Notes under the pieces: generated by a model | What the model saw: the letters and a program-made list of their open reading frames with translations, nothing else | Databases searched by the model: none | What the model was told of the DNA's origin: nothing | Assembly (NCBI RefSeq): GCF_001723305.1 | Contig: NZ_LPWF01000013.1 | Location: 48,479 to 112,478, forward strand | Direction: 5' to 3' | DNA length: 64,000 nucleotides | Source of the DNA: Methyloceanibacter superfactus | GTDB lineage: Bacteria > Pseudomonadota > Alphaproteobacteria > Rhizobiales > Methyloligellaceae | Program-made: the position numbers and the translations under genes | Shown: positions 48,667 through 59,372 of the stretch, piece after piece | How positions within the stretch are numbered: position 1 is the stretch's first letter | Layout: each line of letters begins with the position of its first letter

Positions 48667-51641
48667 GGAGGCGTGCTCCTTCCGGATCGATGAAGCAGGT
48701 CGGACCGACCTCGGCGAGCAACTCGGTGCCGCGCAAGGGATCGCACACTTTGATCACTTCGCCGTGGCGCTCCGGCCCGCGGGCGAGCAGCGCCAGCGCG
48801 ATCCAGCTTCCGAGCTCCGGCGAGTAGGCCATGGAGGTGACATAGCCTGATCGTTGGACGCGGTCGCATCGGCATCCTTAGGCACCAGATGGGCGCCGGC
48901 GCGGATGCGCGTGTCCTTGTCCACAGGCCGCAAGCCCACCATCGAGGCGCGCTCGATCTCGGTGAGCGCAGGCCGCTCGCCCATGAAGCGGCCGATGAAG
49001 TCCTTCTTCTTCGACACCATCTTGCCGAGACCGAGGTCGTGCGCAGTCGTCTGGCCACTCACTTCCGGCCCCGCGGCGTGGCCCTTCTCGATGCGCATCA
49101 CGCCGAGCGCCTCGGTGCCGTAAGGCACAATGCCGTGCGGGGCACCGGCCTCAATGATCGCGCGGATGAGGGCGTCGCCGAAGCGCGCCGGCACGCCGAT
49201 CTCATAAGCTAACTCGCCGGAGAAGGAGAGCCGGTAGAGACGCGCCTTGGTACCGCCGCAGACCGTGAAGCTGCCGGCGGCCATATAGGGGAAGGCCTCG
49301 TTGGAGATATCCTGGCCGGAATCGAGCAGCGCCGCGATGACCTCTCGCGCCTTCGGCCCGGCGACAGCGTATTGCGCCCATTGCTCGGTGGCGGAGACGG
49401 TCTGCACATCGAGCTCGGGCCACAGCACTTGCTGGCAGAATTCGAGATGCTGCATGACCTTGACCGCATTGGCGGTGGTGGTGGTCATGAAATAATGGTC
49501 CTCGGCCAGCCGCGCGGTCGTGCCGTCATCCATGGCGAAGCCGTCCTCGCGCAGCATCATGCCGTAGCGCGCCTTGCCAACGGCGAGCGTCGAGAAGGTG
49601 TTGGCATAGACGCGGTCGAGAAAGGTCCCGGCATCGGTGCCTTGCACGTCGATTTTGCCGAGGGTGGACACGTCGCACACGCCGACCTTGCTGCGCACGG
49701 TTGCCACTTCGCGATTCACGGTGTCTTGCGGCGCTTCGCCGGCTTGCGGGAAATAGAGCGCGCGCAGCCATGCCCCGGCCTCGACGAAGACGGCGTTCCG
49801 CTCCTTGGCGAAGGCATGAGACGGGGTCAGCCGCGTGGGACGGAAGTCGGGTCCGCGATGATGGCCGACGAGCGCGGCGATGGCCACCGGCGTGTAAGGG
49901 GGGCGGAACGTCGTGGTGCCCACGGCGCCGATATAGCGTCCCGTCAGCCCGGCGATCACGGCAGCGCCGTTCAGATTCGAGGTCTTGCCCTGATCGGTCG
50001 CCATGCCGAGCGTGGTGTAGCGCTTGACGTGCTCGGGCACGCGGAAACCTTCCCGGGTGGCGAGCTTCACGTCGGACACCGTGACGTCGTTCTGGAAATC
50101 GACGAAGGCCTTGCCGCGACTCTTCTCTACTTGCCAGAGCGGGCTTGCGGGCGTCGCGGCCTCCTCTTTTGCAACGGGGCGGGCGGGCGCCGAAGGAGAG
50201 TAGCCACAATTACGCGCGGCCTCGGCCCCCGCCCCCTCGCCACTTGCAAGACAGGCGTCCAAACTGAATTTGCCGGCGGCGGCGCCAGCCACGCTCATGC
50301 CTGGGGGCAAATCGCCCGGAACCAGCGCCGATAGTCCGTTGTCCCACGCCGGCTTGCCGCCCAGATGAGTGGTCAGGTTGAGCGTCGGGCTCCAGCCGCC
50401 GGACATGGCCAGCACATCGCAATCGAATTGCTGGTTCTGGCCGTTCATATCGGTGATCAGGACGGACTTGATGCCAAGCGCGCCCCGCACGCTGGTGACG
50501 GCGGCGCCGGAAAAATACGGCGCGCGGGCAGACTCGGCGGCGGCTTGCGCGGCCGGCGACGGGTCGCGGCGTGCATCGATGAGGGCGTTCACCGCGATAC
50601 CGGCATCGGCGAGATCGGTTGCGGTGCGGAAGGCCGCGTCGTTGTCGGCGAAGACGACCGCATGCCGTCCGGGCGCGGCGCCGTACCGGTTGACATAGCT
50701 GCGTACGGCACCGGCAAGCATCACCCCGGGCCGGTCGTTGTCGCCGAACAGGAGCGGCCGCTCGATGGCACCGGCGCAGACGACCGATTGCTTGGCGACG
50801 ATGCGCCAAAGACGCTGGCGTGGCGCATGCTCGGGCGGCACCGGCACATGATCGTTGACCCGCTCGATGGCGGCATAGGTGCCGCCGTCATAGACGCCGA
50901 ACACGGTCGTACGGCGCAGGATGCGACAGTCGGGAAGACTCATCAGCTCCGCTTCAGCCGCCTTGAGCCAATCGAGCGCCGGCTGGCCGTCGATCTCGTC
51001 GCGTTCGGCCAGGAGACGGCCGCCGAGGCGGAAGTCCTCGTCGCACAGGATGACCCGCGCTCCGGCACGGCCCGCGGCCAAGGCGGCGGAGAGGCCGGCG
51101 GCGCCACCACCGATCACCAGTACGTCGCAAAACGCGTTGGTCTTCTCGTAGTGGTCCGGGTCGGCTGTATCCGCGGCGCGGCCGAGACCGGCCGAGCGGC
51201 GGATCAGCGGCTCGTAGACCTTCTCCCAGAAGGCGCCGGCCACATGAAGGTCTTGTAGTAGAAGCCCGCGCTGAAGATTGGCCCGGCCAGTTGGGTTGCC
51301 GCGCGTAGATCATATTTCAGCGACGGCCAGCGATTCTGGCTCGCGGCGTTGAGCCCATCATAGAGCTCGACAGTGGTGGCACGCGTGTTGGGCTCGCGCC
51401 GCGCGCCGCCGCGCAGCTCCACCAAGGCGTTCGGCTCCTCGGAGCCGGCGGTGAGGATGCCGCGCGGCCGATGATATTTGAACGAGCGGCCGACCAGCCT
51501 GATGCCGTTCGCCAGAAGCGCCGAGGCCAGCGTATCGCCGGGATGGCCGGTCAGTCTCGTGCCATCGAAGTCGAAGCGCAGGACTTTCTTTCGGTCGACG
51601 AGACCCTTGTCGCGCAAGCGGTTGATTTGCGGCGGCGGCAT
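48659..51641 (-). CDS. mgdC: N-methylglutamate dehydrogenase subunit C (SoxA-like), frameshifted
   Basis: This is the large alpha-type subunit, about 990 residues after repair. N part (51204-51641): LRFDFDGTRLTGHPGDTLAS with SFKYHRPRGI, the ferredoxin-like domain of SoxA. After a base is added near 51240 come FAD/NAD-binding VLVIGGGAAGLSAALAAGRA and the central oxidoreductase, then a C-terminal GcvT-like folate domain (SGELAYEIGVPARFGDALIR). A second break near 48850 hides the end TSMAYSPELGSWIALALLAR to GARLRA with TAA at 48659-48661. The folate domain would take the methyl carbon as methylene-tetrahydrofolate. It lies between mgdB and mgdD. Confidence 0.88.
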
Positions 51642-51642
51642 G

Positions 51643-51906
51643 TCAGCTCCCCTCGCGTGCGAATTCGACGGCGAGTATCTCGTGGGTGCGGGTGTCGCGC
51701 GTCACCACCAGCCAGGCATGGCAGCCGGCGCTGTGATGCCAATGTTCCTTGTGCGGGCCCGCCGGGTTGTCACGGAGGTAGACGTAATCCACCCAAGCGT
51801 CGGTGGCGGACGCATCGAGGCTTTCCGGACGCGTCACGGTGGCATCGCCGCGATAGGTGAACTCTTCCAAAGCGCGCTCACCGCAATAAGGGCATTTGAT
51901 CCGCAT
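51643..51906 (-). CDS. mgdB: N-methylglutamate dehydrogenase subunit B (SoxD-like)
   Basis: This 87-residue delta-type subunit has the zinc-binding residues of sarcosine oxidase delta: CPYCGER at the start and HWHHSAGCHAWLVVTRDT later. Length and motif order are typical. It overlaps the mgdA end region closely and is followed by mgdC one base after its stop, so it lies within the mgdABCD unit. No frame problem was seen. Confidence 0.92.
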   Translation of the reverse strand: MRIKCPYCGERALEEFTYRGDATVTRPESLDASATDAWVDYVYLRDNPAGPHKEHWHHSAGCHAWLVVTRDTRTHEILAVEFAREGS

Positions 51907-51915
51907 GGTGTCCCC

Positions 51916-53164
51916 TCAGTGCAGGTTCGGTTGCGCGCCCATGCCCTTTTCGTCGATGACGCGCCCTTGCGCGAAACGATCGAGACGGTAGGCGGCGGCG
52001 TAAGGGTGGGATTGGCCCGTGGCGACGAGATGGGCGAAGCACCAGCCGGCGGCGGGCGTCGCCTTGAAGCCGCCATAGCACCAGCCGGCGTGAGATAGAG
52101 GCCCTCGACGGGCGTCACGTCGATGATCGGCGAGCCGTCCATGCTCATGTCGAGAAGGCCGCCCCAGGAGCGCAGCAGCCGCAGGCGCCCGATGACCGGC
52201 ATCAGGGCCATGCCGCCTTCGGCGACGTCCTCGACGACCGGCAGATTGCCGCGCTGGGCGTAGGTATTGTAGCCGTCGATATCGCCGCCGAACACGAGCC
52301 CACCCTTGTCGGACTGGCTGCAATAGAAATGTCCAGCGCCGAAGGTGATGACGGTGTCGAGGAGCGGCTTGATGCCTTCGGTGACGAAGGCCTGCAAGAC
52401 ATGCGCCTCGATCGGCAGCCGCAGGCCCGCCATCTCGGCGACGCGAGACGAGCTACCGGCGACGGACATCGCCACCTTCTTGGCGCCGATGAACCCCTTC
52501 TCGGTTTCGACGCCGATGACCCGTCCGTTCTCGATGCGGAAGCGGTGACGGCACAGTTCTGGATGATGTCGACGCCACGGCTATCGGCGGCGCGGGCATA
52601 ACCCCAAGCCACCGCATCGTGGCGCACGGTGCCCCCGCGCGGCTGAATCAAACCGCCGCGCACCGGGAAGCGGGCGTTGTCGAGATCGACGTGAGGCACG
52701 AGCTTCTTGATCTGATCGCGATCCAGGAGTTCGGCATCGATGCCGTGCAGGCGCATGGCATTGCCACGCCTTACAAATGCGTCGCGCTGTGCATCGGAGT
52801 GGAAGACATTGAGTACGCCGCGCTGGCTGACCATGGCGTTGTAGTTGAGGTCCTGCTCCAGCCCTTCCCACAGCTTCATCGACCATTCGTAGAATGGCGC
52901 ATTGCCTGGCAGCATATAGTTGGAGCGGACGATGGTGGTGTTGCGCCCGACATTGCCGGATCCGAGATAGGACTTCTCCAGCACGGCGACATTGGTGATG
53001 CCGTGCTGCTTGGCGAGATAGTGGGCCGTGGCGAGACCATGGCCGCCGCCGCCGACAACGATCACATCGTATTGGGGCTTGGGCTCAGGCTCACGCCACA
53101 CCGGTTTCCAGTTCCGGTTTCCGGTCAGAGCGTTCGTGAGGAGGCTGCCGAGCGAGTAGCGCAT
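51916..53164 (-). CDS. mgdA: N-methylglutamate dehydrogenase subunit A (SoxB-like), frameshifted
   Basis: This is the beta-type flavoprotein subunit, about 416 residues after repair. It starts MRYSLGSLLTNALTGNRNW (ATG 53164; ATG 53173 adds three residues). The FAD-binding motif is VIVVGGGGHGLATAHYLAKQ, with GSGNVGRNTTIVRSNY next, the region of covalent FMN attachment in sarcosine oxidase beta. Breaks near 52543 and 52092, one base each, are needed to join FRIENGRVIGVE, IEAHVLQAFVTEGIKPLLDT and AGWCYGGFKATPAAGWCFAH. It demethylates N-methylglutamate in the complex. The start is 70 bases from the divergent glxA-type gene. Confidence 0.88.
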
Positions 53165-53220
53165 GGCCGACATGCTGGCGCTGTTTCTGCGGCGACTGTT
53201 GACATTTCACGCCGCTTATT

Positions 53221-53235
53221 TGACGTTTTGCGTCA
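53221..53235. promoter_or_regulatory. Inverted repeat overlapping the GlxA-type regulator start
   Basis: TGACG-N5-CGTCA is a perfect inverted repeat ending at the first base of the regulator ATG (53235). A TTGAC copy lies 22 bases upstream (53201) relative to TTTGACG (53219). The position between mgdA and the regulator gene fits an operator for autoregulation and control of mgdABCD. Confidence 0.45.
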
Positions 53236-54196
53236 TGACGGCATACCCTAAGAGAGATACCAAAACGGTGGGCTTTTTGCTGGTACCGGGCTTCGCGTTG
53301 ATGTCCTACGCGGCCGCCATGGAGCCGTTGCGCGCGGCTAATCTACTGTCCGGCACGACGCTCTATCGCTGGTGGCATGCGGCGCCGAGACCAGAGCCGG
53401 TGACCGCCTCGAACGGCGTGGCCATCATTCCCGACTGCGGCACCGGCACGGACCGCAAGGCGGACATGGTGTTCGTCTGCGCCGGCGGAAATCCCGCCAC
53501 CTTCGCCGACAAGCCGACCTTCGCCTGGCTCAGGCGGCTGGCGCGCCGTGGCACGGTCCTCGGCGGCATCTCGGGCGGGCCATACATCTTGGCGCGCGCC
53601 GGCCTTCTCGACGAGCGCCGGGCGACGCTGCACTGGGAGCATCTACCGGCATTCCGTGAGGCGTTCCCCGATGTGGGCGTGGTCCCGTCGCTGTTCGAGA
53701 TCGACGGCAACCGCATCACCTGTTCGGGCGGCATTTCGGCGCTCGACATGATGGTGGCGCTGATCGAGCGCGATCATGGACGTCAGCTGGCGGCCGCGGT
53801 CGGCGATTGGTTCCTGCATACCCATATTCGTGAAGGTTATGGCCCGCAGCGCATGGATCTGCGCTACCGGCTCGGCATCGCCGACGAGAAGCTGCTGGGC
53901 GTGCTCGGCGCCATGGAGATGAGTCTGGAGACGCCGCTGCCGCGCGCGAGCTGGCGCGCCAGGCCGGCATTTCGCTGCGGCAGCTCGAACGCCTGTTCAA
54001 TGCCCATGTGGGCCACGGCATCCACCAGCATTACCGCTGGCTCAGGCTCGAGCGCGCCCGTCAGCTCTTGCGGGAAACCGCGCTGCCGGTCCTTGACGTG
54101 GCTCTGGCCACGGGTTTCGCCTCGTCAAGCCAGTTTGCCCGGGCCTATTCTCGTGCCTTCGGCGAGCCACCGAGCCGCACCCGTGCTAGCGCCTAA
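53235..54196 (+). CDS. GlxA-type AraC family regulator (GATase1-like), frameshifted
   Basis: This transcription factor has an N-terminal DJ-1/PfpI-like ligand domain (TVGFLLVPGFALMSYAAAME, GGISGGPYILARAGLLDERR, CSGGISALDMMVALI) and a C-terminal AraC helix-turn-helix. A break near 53945 separates LETPLPRA from ELARQAGISLRQLERLFNAH and RLERARQLLRETALPVLDVA, then FASSSQFARAYSRAFGEPPS. The group includes GbdR and SouR, which respond to glycine betaine, dimethylglycine or sarcosine. Divergent from mgdA, it is a likely activator of the mgd operon; its ligand could be N-methylglutamate or a related amine. Confidence 0.85.
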
Positions 54197-54265
54197 ATAG
54201 TGGCCCACGAAATTTTTGGTGCTAGGTTCGTTGCAACGGGCCGAAATGCTCGCATTGGGAGCCTG

Positions 54266-54997
54266 ATGGCGACGACGAGACTCTCTTCGAAAAAGCTTCG
54301 CGAGCGTACCAAGGCGCGGCAAGGTTCACGCCCAGCGCGCAGCAAGGCGGCTAAGCCCGCTGACACTGAAGCCGCGGTCAAGGACGACGACACCTACGCC
54401 ACTGGCTCCAACGCCCCCACCACGGGTGAGCTCAATCTCGAAATCTCCATCGGCCGGCGCGTGAGGCACCTTCGCCAGCGCTTGCAGCTCACCGCGACGG
54501 AGCTGGCGGCGGAGGCGGGCCTGTCGCCCGGCATGTTGTCGAAGATCGAGAATGGCGGCACGTCTCCGTCCCTATCGACCCTTCGCGCTTTGGCGCGGGC
54601 GCTCAATGTGCCGATGACGAGCTTTTTCGCCGATTTCGAGGAGCGGCGTGATTGCTCCTACGTCCATGCCGGGCAAGGCGTGCTGATCGAGCGGCGGGGC
54701 ACCAAGGCCGGTCACCGCTACGAGCTGCTGGGACACTCGCTGTCCGGGGATATCGTGGTCGAGCCCTATCTGATCACCCTCAGCGAGGACGCCAACCCCT
54801 ATACCCAGTTCCAGCATGACGGCATGGAGTTCATTTTCATGCTGTCCGGCAGGGTCATCTACCGGCACGCCGACAAGCTCTATCCGATGGGGCCGGGCGA
54901 CGCCTTGTTCTTCGACGCGGGCGCGCCACATGGGCCTGAAGAACTGATCGACCGGCCGATGACCTATCTCTCGATCATTATTTATCCCCGGCCGTAA
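54266..54997 (+). CDS. XRE-cupin transcriptional regulator
   Basis: This 243-residue regulator has an N-terminal basic region (KKLRERTKARQGSRPARSKA), a Cro/CI helix-turn-helix (RVRHLRQRLQLTATELAAEA, GLSPGMLSKIENGGTSPSL) and a C-terminal cupin (PYTQFQHDGMEFIFMLSGRV, MGPGDALFFDAGAPHGPEEL). ATG 54266 has a GGGAG site; an upstream in-frame ATG at 54200 lacks one. Such proteins control amine and amino-acid use. It lies just upstream of the mgsABC-gmaS operon and is the leading candidate to bind the TTTCC-N5-GGAAA site found before mgsA and the transporter. Confidence 0.9.
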   Translation: MATTRLSSKKLRERTKARQGSRPARSKAAKPADTEAAVKDDDTYATGSNAPTTGELNLEISIGRRVRHLRQRLQLTATELAAEAGLSPGMLSKIENGGTSPSLSTLRALARALNVPMTSFFADFEERRDCSYVHAGQGVLIERRGTKAGHRYELLGHSLSGDIVVEPYLITLSEDANPYTQFQHDGMEFIFMLSGRVIYRHADKLYPMGPGDALFFDAGAPHGPEELIDRPMTYLSIIIYPRP

Positions 54998-55020
54998 ATT
55001 CCTCGCCACACGCCTCTGGA

Positions 55021-55080
55021 CTTTCCCCAAAGGAAACTTTATTTCATGTGGGTTGACGACACCACTCGCGCCGTAGCATG
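55021..55080 (+). promoter_or_regulatory. mgsA promoter with TTTCC-N5-GGAAA operator
   Basis: A perfect inverted repeat TTTCC-N5-GGAAA (55022-55036) is followed after 16 bases by TTGACG (55053-55058) and, 15 bases on, TAGCAT (55074-55079). The mgsA ATG is 35 bases downstream. The same operator, distance, -35 and -10 occur before the ammonium transporter gene on the other strand. The 16 bases between operator and -35 agree at 11 positions, including TATTTCAT. Confidence 0.72.
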
Positions 55081-55114
55081 GTGAACGGCGCTTTAACTCG
55101 GAGCTTTTCTAGCC

Positions 55115-56005
55115 ATGTGCGGCATTGTCGGATTGTTTCTCAAAGACCCAACGCTCGAGCCGGAGCTTGGCAGGCTGACCGCCGCCATGCTGGCCACCAT
55201 GTCCGACCGCGGGCCGGATAGCGCCGGCTTCGCCGTCTATGGCACGGGCGAGGCGGGCCAGACCAAGCTCACCGTCCGCGGGACTTCTCCCCTCAGCATC
55301 GAGGAACGGGCGGCGGAGATCGAGGCGGCCTTTCCTGGGGCGCAAACGGCGCTGCACGACACCCATGCCGTCATCTCGGTGCCCGAGCAAGAGGTCGAGG
55401 CCCTGATCAAATGGCTCGAGCGCGAGGCGCCGGAGACGGAGATCGTCGGCCGGGGCGCGCGCATGGAGATCTTCAAGGAGGTCGGCCTGCCGGCGCAGGT
55501 GGCGGAGCGGTTCGGGCTTGCCTCCATGCGCGGTACCCACGCCATCGGCCATACCCGCATGGCGACGGAATCGGCGGTGACGACCGACGGCGCACACCCC
55601 TATTCCACCGGCAAGGACCAGTGCCTGGTGCATAACGGTTCGCTCTCGAACCACAACAATCTCCGCCGTGAGCTGCGGCGCGAGGGCCTGAAATTCGAGA
55701 CCGAGAACGACACGGAGGTCGCCGCCGGCTATCTCACCTGGCGCATGCGCGAGGGGCTGTCGCTCGGCGATGCCCTGAAAGTGAGCCTCGACGATCTGGA
55801 CGGCTTTTACACCTTCGTGGTCGGCACCGAGAACGGCTTCGGGGTGTTGCGCGACGGCATCGCCTGCAAGCCCGCGGTCATGGCCGAGACGGACCGCTAC
55901 GTGGCCTTCGGCTCCGAATACCGGGTGCTCGCGGACTTGCCTGGGATCGACCAGGCCCGCATTTGGGAGCCCGAGCCCGCCACCGTCTATTTCTGGGAAC
56001 GCTAA
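55115..56005 (+). CDS. mgsA: N-methylglutamate synthase subunit A (class II glutamine amidotransferase-like)
   Basis: This 296-residue class II amidotransferase starts directly with the catalytic Cys2 (MCGIVGLFLKDPTLEPELG). DRGPDSAGFAVY, GLASMRGTHAIGHTRMATES and LVHNGSLSNHNNLRREL follow as in GltB/PurF-type domains. It corresponds to GlxB/MgsA. In the synthase, MgsA, MgsB and MgsC together pass methylamine (as gamma-glutamylmethylamide or free amine) to 2-oxoglutarate to make N-methylglutamate. It is the first gene of mgsABC-gmaS. Confidence 0.92.
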   Translation: MCGIVGLFLKDPTLEPELGRLTAAMLATMSDRGPDSAGFAVYGTGEAGQTKLTVRGTSPLSIEERAAEIEAAFPGAQTALHDTHAVISVPEQEVEALIKWLEREAPETEIVGRGARMEIFKEVGLPAQVAERFGLASMRGTHAIGHTRMATESAVTTDGAHPYSTGKDQCLVHNGSLSNHNNLRRELRREGLKFETENDTEVAAGYLTWRMREGLSLGDALKVSLDDLDGFYTFVVGTENGFGVLRDGIACKPAVMAETDRYVAFGSEYRVLADLPGIDQARIWEPEPATVYFWER

Positions 56006-56007
56006 AC

Positions 56008-56695
56008 ATGCCGGATATCGATCTCAGCGTCACGCCGCTCAGGGAGCTCAACGCAACCCTGCATCGGCTTTCGCCCGAGACTAACGAGCGCCACTGGATC
56101 ATCGAGCATCCGGCCGGCCGTCACGCGATCGCCGCGGGCCTCAAGTGCCGGTCACCGTCGAGATCAACGGCCCCGTCGGCTACTATTGCGCCGGCATGAA
56201 CAGCTCGCCACGGTGCTCGTCCATGGCAGCGCTGGTGTGGGCGTCGCCGAGAACATGATGAGCGGCTTCGTCCATGTCTCGGGCAATGCCAGCCAATCGG
56301 CGGGCGCCACCGGGCGCGGCGGCCTCTTGCGGATCGACGGCAACGCCTCCTCGCGTTGCGGCATTTCCATGAAGGGCATCGACATCGTCGTGCAGGGTTC
56401 CGTCGGCCATATGAGCGCGTTCATGGCGCAGACCGGCAATCTCGTGGTGTTCGGCGACGCCGGCGACGCGCTCGGCGATTCCATCTACGAGGCTCGGTTG
56501 TTCGTGCGCGGCACGGTCAAGAGCCTCGGCGCCGACTGCATCGAGAAAGAGATGCGCGACGAGCATAAGGCCTCGGTGCATGAGGTTCTGAAGAAGGCCG
56601 GCTTCGATGGCGAGGTCGATCCCGGCGAGTTCAAGCGCTACGGCTCGGCCCGGACGCTCTATAATTTCAACGTCGATCACGCAGGAGAGTATTGA
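56008..56695 (+). CDS. mgsB: N-methylglutamate synthase subunit B (GltB C-terminal-like), frameshifted
   Basis: This GXGXG-domain protein corresponds to GlxC/MgsB, about 230 residues after repair. From ATG 56008 it reads LRELNATLHRLSPETNERHW. Bases must be added near 56143 (restoring PVTVEINGPVGYYCAGMN) and near 56205 (restoring KLATVLVHGSAGVGVAENMM). The repeat glycine pattern is visible in GNASQSAGATGRGGLLRIDG and FGDAGDALGDSIYEARLFVR. The end KRYGSARTLYNFNVDHAGEY is followed by TGATG, overlapping mgsC. Confidence 0.88.
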
Positions 56696-58022
56696 TGGAC
56701 GCGACGCCCAGGACCACGCCGCGCAAGTCTGCAACGTTCGACGATTACAGCCTGTCCGAGATTCGCCGCGCGGCGGCGAGCGGCATCTACGATATCCGTG
56801 GCGGCGGCGCTAAGCGGAAAGTCCCGCATTTCGACGACCTGCTGTTCCTCGGCGCCTCCATGAGCCGCTACCCGCTCGAAGGTTATCGCGAGAAATGCGC
56901 CACCGATGTGTGGCTGGGCACCCGTTTCGCCGAGAAACCGATCCACTTGAAGATTCCGATCACCATCGCCGGCATGAGCTTCGGCTCGCTGTCCGCGCAG
57001 GCCAAGGAGTCGCTTGGCCGCGGCGCCAGCCAAGTGGGCACGTCGACCACCACCGGCGACGGCGGCATGACCGAGGAAGAGCGCCAGAACTCGACGATTC
57101 TCGTCTATCAGCTCCTGCCCTCGCGCTATGGCATGAATCCCGACGATCTTCGCCGCGCCGACGCGATCGAGATCGTCATCGGTCAGGGCGCGAAGCCCGG
57201 CGGCGGCGGCATGTTGTTGGGTCAAAAGATCTCCGACCGCGTGGCCGAGATGCGCACCCTGCCTAAAGGTATCGATCAGCGATCGGCGTGCCGTCACCCC
57301 GACTGGACGGGCCCGGACGATCTAGAGATCAAGATCCAGGAGCTGCGCGAGATCACCGACTGGCAGAAGCCCATCTACATTAAGGTCGGCGCGTCGCGGC
57401 CGTATTACGACACTGCGCTGGCAATCAAATCCGGCGCCGATGTGGTGGTGCTCGACGGCATGCAAGGCGGAACGGCGGCCACGCAAGAAGTGTTCATCGA
57501 GCATGTTGGCCTGCCGATCCTGGGGGCCATTCGCCCGGCGGTGCAGGCGCTGCAGGACCTCGGCATGCATCGCAAGGTTCAGCTGATCGTCTCCGGCGGC
57601 ATCCGCAACGGCGCCGACGCGGCCAAAGCCTTGGCGCTGGGCGCCGACGCGGTGTCGATCGGGACCGCGGCGCTGGTCGCCATCGGCGACAACGATCCAG
57701 TGCTCGAGGAGGACTATCAGAAGCTCGGCACCACGGCGGGCGCGTATGACGACTGGCATGAGGGCCAAGACCCGGCCGGCATCAACACGCAGAACCCGGA
57801 GCTTTCCGCGCGGCTCGACCCGCTACTCGGCGCCGCAGGCTGGCCAATTATCTTTCCGTCATGACGCTCGAGGCGCAGACCATCGCGCGCGCCTGCGGCA
57901 AGAGTCATGTGCATAATCTGGAGCCTGAGGATCTCGTCGCGCTGACGGTGGAAGCTGCGGCAATGGCCAAAGTTCCGCTCGCCGGCACCGACTGGGTACC
58001 GGGATCGAAATCGCACGAGTAA
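56695..58022 (+). CDS. mgsC: N-methylglutamate synthase subunit C (glutamate synthase-like), frameshifted end
   Basis: This FMN/Fe-S glutamate-synthase-domain subunit corresponds to GlxD/MgsC. It has the TIM-barrel text PITIAGMSFGSLSAQAKESL, RGASQVGTSTTTGDGGMTEE, GQGAKPGGGGMLLGQKIS and VLDGMQGGTAATQEVF. The cysteine in QRSACRHPDWTG is one of those that could bind Fe-S. The unbroken frame stops at 57864, but one base near 57832 restores LANYLSVMTLEAQTIARACG through DLVALTVEAAAMAKVPLAGT to a TAA at 58022. This gives about 443 residues, the normal length. Confidence 0.9.
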
Positions 58023-58067
58023 GGCGACGCAAAAAGCGCGCCTAGAGATGCAACGAAGGGGAGTAGC

Positions 58068-59372
58068 ATGGCGGTTGATCTGGCAATCGAGGCCCGCGAG
58101 CGCGGGATCAAATATTTCCTGATTTCCTTTGTCGATCTGTTCGGGACGCTCAGGGCCAAGCTCGCCCCGGCGAGTGCCATTGCCGACATGGCCGAGGACG
58201 GCGCGGGCTTCGCGGGCTTTGCCAGCTGGCTCGACATGACGCCCGCCGACCCGGACGTGCTCGCCATTCCCGATCCTTCGAGCCTCATACAGCTTCCCTG
58301 GAAGCCTGAGGTCGGCTGGCTCGCCGCCGATCCCTACATGCACGGGAAGCTGGTCGAACAGGCGCCCCGTAACATCCTCCAGGCCATGCTCAAGAAGGCC
58401 GAGGCCGCCGGCTATACGCTGAAGACCGGCGTGGAATGCGAATTCTTCCTGGTAAGCCCGGACGGTACGTCGCTCAGCGACGCCGCCGACACGCAAGCCA
58501 AGCCCTGCTACGACCAGACCGCGCTGATGCGGCGTTACGACGTGATCAGCGAAATCTGCGACTCCATGTTGGAGCTCGGCTGGGCGCCCTATCAGAACGA
58601 CCATGAGGACGCCAACGGCCAGTTCGAGATGAACTGGGCGTTCGACGACGCCCTCAAGACCGCCGACCGCATGGCCTTTTTCAAATATATGGCCAAGGCC
58701 ATCGCCGAGAAGCACGGTTTGCGCGCGACCTTCATGCCGAAGCCGTTCGCCCACCTCACCGGCAATGGCTGCCACGTGCATGTGTCGCTGTGGAAGGACG
58801 GCAAGAACGTGTTCGAGGACCGCGGCGACCCCCTGGGGCTGTCGAAGGAAGCCTACAATTTCATCGGCGGCCTCATCAGCGTCGCCGACGAGATGTGCTC
58901 CATCACCAATCCGACGGTGAACTCCTATAAGCGGATCAACGCGCCGGTGACGACGTCCGGTGCCACCTGGTCGCCCAACACCGTCACTTTCGCGGGCAAC
59001 AACCGCACCCATATGATCCGGGTGCCAGGCGGCGGACGCTTCGAGTTCCGTCTCGCCGACGGTGCCACCAATCCTTACCTGTTGCCCGCCGCGGTGCTGG
59101 CCGCCGGGCTCGACGGCATCGCCAAGGGCATCGATCCGGGCAAGCCCCTCGACATCAATATGTATGAGGATGGCCACAAGGCGCCTGCCGACGTGAAGAA
59201 GCTGCCGCTCAATCTGCTCGATGCCTTACGCCTGACGGCTAAATCCGAGCTGTTGCGGCGCGAGCTCGGCGACGAGTTCGTGGACTCCTACGTCAAGCTC
59301 AAGACCAAGGACTGGAACGAGTGTCAGAAGCAGCTGACACCGTGGGAGCGCGCCACCACCCTCGACTGCTAG
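58068..59372 (+). CDS. gmaS: Gamma-glutamylmethylamide synthetase (type III glutamine synthetase-like)
   Basis: This 434-residue glutamine-synthetase-fold enzyme joins glutamate and methylamine with ATP. It has TGVECEFFLVSPDG, NDHEDANGQFEMNW, GNGCHVHVSLWKDG, NNRTHMIRVPGGGRFEFRLA and DGATNPYLLPAAVLAAGLDG. It is the GlnT/GmaS type. A direct glutamine synthetase role cannot be excluded from sequence alone, but position after mgsABC and near mgdABCD and an ammonium-type transporter makes methylamine the likely substrate. The ribosome site GGGGAG precedes ATG 58068. Confidence 0.88.
   Translation: MAVDLAIEARERGIKYFLISFVDLFGTLRAKLAPASAIADMAEDGAGFAGFASWLDMTPADPDVLAIPDPSSLIQLPWKPEVGWLAADPYMHGKLVEQAPRNILQAMLKKAEAAGYTLKTGVECEFFLVSPDGTSLSDAADTQAKPCYDQTALMRRYDVISEICDSMLELGWAPYQNDHEDANGQFEMNWAFDDALKTADRMAFFKYMAKAIAEKHGLRATFMPKPFAHLTGNGCHVHVSLWKDGKNVFEDRGDPLGLSKEAYNFIGGLISVADEMCSITNPTVNSYKRINAPVTTSGATWSPNTVTFAGNNRTHMIRVPGGGRFEFRLADGATNPYLLPAAVLAAGLDGIAKGIDPGKPLDINMYEDGHKAPADVKKLPLNLLDALRLTAKSELLRRELGDEFVDSYVKLKTKDWNECQKQLTPWERATTLDC

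Noticed and set aside
48659..53164. Plain heterotetrameric sarcosine oxidase (soxBDAG)
   Set aside because: Sequence alone cannot separate it from N-methylglutamate dehydrogenase, but mgsABC, gmaS and an Amt transporter next to it make the latter more likely.
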